DNA of 64,000 bases, taken from positions 44,019 through 108,018 of the forward strand of contig CAVVGE010000025.1 of NCBI GenBank assembly GCA_963747735.1, given 5' to 3'. The stretch's first letter is position 1. Every line of letters begins with the position of its first letter. Positions 62,446-64,000 of the stretch are shown here, piece after piece. The notes under the pieces were generated by a model that was not told the origin of the DNA, ran no database searches, and saw only the letters and a program-made list of their open reading frames with translations. The position numbers and the translations under genes are program-made. The stretch is from AP-15 sp963747735 (lineage in GTDB: Bacteria; Pseudomonadota; Alphaproteobacteria; ATCC43930; CGMCC-115725).

Positions 62446-62699
62446 GGACGTATCTCTCGACCGTTTGCTAAGTCCTGCAATCTAGCGACGGCATCATTCC
62501 CATATAATCTATGTTTTAGCTGGTCATTAATGATGGTTAACACAGGGAATGGATAGAGATAATTCAAGTTTTTGGGTGCCTCTAGCACGGTGACAGTGTC
62601 GTGTGTTTTGGTATTATTCATGATGATCTTGATCAGCCTCTTGACTTCATCGAGAGTGTTGTCTCTTTCCACGGTTATCGTAACTTCGACATTTCCCAT
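62442..62699 (-). CDS. Hypothetical protein, 85 aa
   Basis: MGNVEVTITVERDNTLDEVK onward; a small alpha/beta pattern with a Leu/Ile-rich core (IKIIMNNTKTHDTVTVLEAP). Clearly lower GC than the core genome. Twelve bases downstream of the P-loop-like gene on the same strand, so probably one operon. Convergent with the passenger gene (4-base overlap of ends). No family recognised. Confidence 0.5.
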   Translation of the reverse strand: MGNVEVTITVERDNTLDEVKRLIKIIMNNTKTHDTVTVLEAPKNLNYLYPFPVLTIINDQLKHRLYGNDAVARLQDLANGREIRP

Positions 62700-62711
62700 G
62701 ATCTTCCCCTC

Positions 62712-63940
62712 TCACGGTTTAGCTCGAATCGCCTCTTCAAGCGAGTTTACCATTCGAACAGCAGCCTGCGTGCGTCCTATTCCCATGGTGCCGGCGGGGG
62801 GAAACGCCTTCCCCACGAAATTGTCCCTATCCCATGCCGGATTTTGCCAAATGTTACAGAGGATACCGACCTCGACAGCAGTCTGAATCTCCTCATTTAC
62901 CCCGCGCGTAATGCGCTCTTCTCCGGGAGGCTTCGGGCAAATAATCGCTAGCGATTTCGATTGCAGTACGAGCCGACGATCACGCCATCCCACATCGGTG
63001 CGAATCGCCGGTGTCGCCCCCTCAATCTGCGCTACAGGAAATCGCAGCGCCCCTGGCAAACTGGGTAAAATAGCGATTTCTCGATTCCCCCACAGGCTCT
63101 GTAGGCCCCATCGGTCTTTTTCACAATCAAATTCTATTGTATCTTCGCCGTCGTATTCCTCTTTCTTAAATAGAATGGGAAGCTCGTCTATCGATAAAGG
63201 AGAAATAATGGACCGACGGCGGTCCGTCCTCATTTCTTGTGAAGCCAAATGATGCGCATGGTTGATTAGATCGATAAAACTACCGTCTCCATTTTTCATC
63301 ATTTCTCTTGGCGCCGATATAGGAAAGGATAAATAAGTTACTGGAGCATCAAATATTATCAAGTTTATCAATGCGTCGATGCTATTTCCTGTCGCACATA
63401 GAATGTGTCTTACCAATGGATTGCTCGTATGAGACAATATAATATCCCCCAGCAATAATTCCGCTCGTCTAGCGATTAGAAGCTGCTCAAAACTAGGGCG
63501 GCCCTTTATCTCTTGGCCATCAGCTCTTTCTTCGGTACGTGCCCACATTTGATATACGTCATCAATCAGTGATACAATGATGGTAGGTTTGAAGTCATCG
63601 CAAATATGCTGCACGTTGACGGGGCATCGTAACCCGAGAAGGCCGCTTATATACGTTGCGTGAAGACCGACTAAAGTGATTTCGTCGTCAAGAGTTTAGT
63701 GAAATCTGTCCACGCACGAAGCCAAGCAGCTGCTTGTGTCGCTATATCTTGAGCGAGGAATGTGAACCAGCTATGGATGCCTAGAAATTGCTTCAGATGG
63801 TCATTCTCAAAATCCACATATTTTAGGTGATGATTTAGCTGCTGTTGGGCGGTTACGTTCAACCGCTCTGCCGCTGTTCGCTTGTCGACGCCTGTCGGAC
63901 CAAGCAACAGAATGCGTTTATGTGGACTGCGTATTGGCAC
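62712..63940 (-). pseudogene. P-loop-like protein of unknown function, one frameshift
   Basis: About 409 residues in two frames. The N-terminal part (63940-63671) begins KRILLLGPTGVDKRTAAERL, a Walker-A-like loop with Lys-Arg-Thr instead of Lys-Ser/Thr, resembling nucleotide-kinase P-loops. The frame stops near 63690, but the next frame carries on as LDDEITLVGLHATYISGLLG, then FKPTIIVSLIDDVYQMWART, ELLLGDIILSHTSNPLVRHI, TYLSFPISAPREMMKNGDGS, IEEAIRAKP-like end. One missing base explains it. GC is far lower than the core. No family named with confidence; could be part of a defence or regulatory island cut by the window edge. Confidence 0.6.
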
Positions 63941-64000
63941 GTCGAGGTAGATATTGATCCGTGTGCCTATCGCCCGTCAAGGTGCGTCTGCTAGATAATT

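Overview
The window is GC-rich, densely packed bacterial DNA from an alphaproteobacterium, most likely of the Rhodospirillales or a neighbouring order. The evidence is gene order and content: the lptF-lptG-lptD-surA-pdxA-rsmA chain, a Caulobacter-type tad/cpa pilus operon, divergent metX-metW beside a chorismate mutase-hisC-tyrA cluster followed by a DUF2125 protein, and a pepA-holC-ndk run. No rRNA, tRNA or CRISPR array was found.

Left accessory region (1-5.1 kb): an ISNCY-type transposase, cut by the window edge and carrying two inverted copies of one 24-bp insert; unknown small genes; a decayed and an intact serine recombinase; and a PIN-toxin/antitoxin pair whose toxin reads on into the intact recombinase. 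Core block 1 (5.5-10.4 kb): SMP-30 lactonase, a broken PepSY-like secreted protein with a repeat-built signal peptide, zinc alcohol dehydrogenase, a transferred-looking methyltransferase and an MFS transporter. Tad block (10.6-20.2 kb): cpaA-B-C-D-E-F-tadB-tadC, nearly all overlapping or a few bases apart, with tadD convergent; no pilin gene is present. Next come alaS, an SDR, two small unknown genes, nadE with one frameshift, and a cupin (20.2-27.3 kb). Envelope block (27.3-35.3 kb): rsmA, pdxA, surA, lptD, lptG and lptF read leftward and supply outer-membrane assembly and LPS export. Divergent from it, pepA, holC, ndk, an O-antigen-ligase-like gene and a methyltransferase read rightward (35.5-40.2 kb). 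The amino-acid block (40.2-45.1 kb) holds metX-metW and aroQ/pheA-like, hisC and tyrA. After DUF2125, a NYN protein and a family-5 uracil-DNA glycosylase comes a probable Fur-controlled iron-uptake operon (cupredoxin, FTR1, outer-membrane-like protein; 48-50.1 kb). Then follow a NIPSNAP protein, a PEP-CTERM protein, a vapBC-nucleoside hydrolase operon, a two-domain unknown protein coupled to a ThDP enzyme, a quinone oxidoreductase, pyrF and ridA (50.2-60 kb).

Right accessory region (60-64 kb): an IS5-like 3' remnant directly after ridA, a cluster of perfect palindromes, an XRE regulator, a frameshifted IS1595-like transposase with an ATGA-coupled passenger gene, and an AT-richer pair of unknown genes, one encoding a P-loop-like protein.

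Two patterns cut across the window. Short (15-24 bp) tandem duplications recur at gene starts, gene ends and intergenic gaps, several of them building signal peptides. Several otherwise well-preserved genes, including normally essential nadE, carry a single-base frameshift, mostly of +1 type, which raises the question of sequence error versus real decay.
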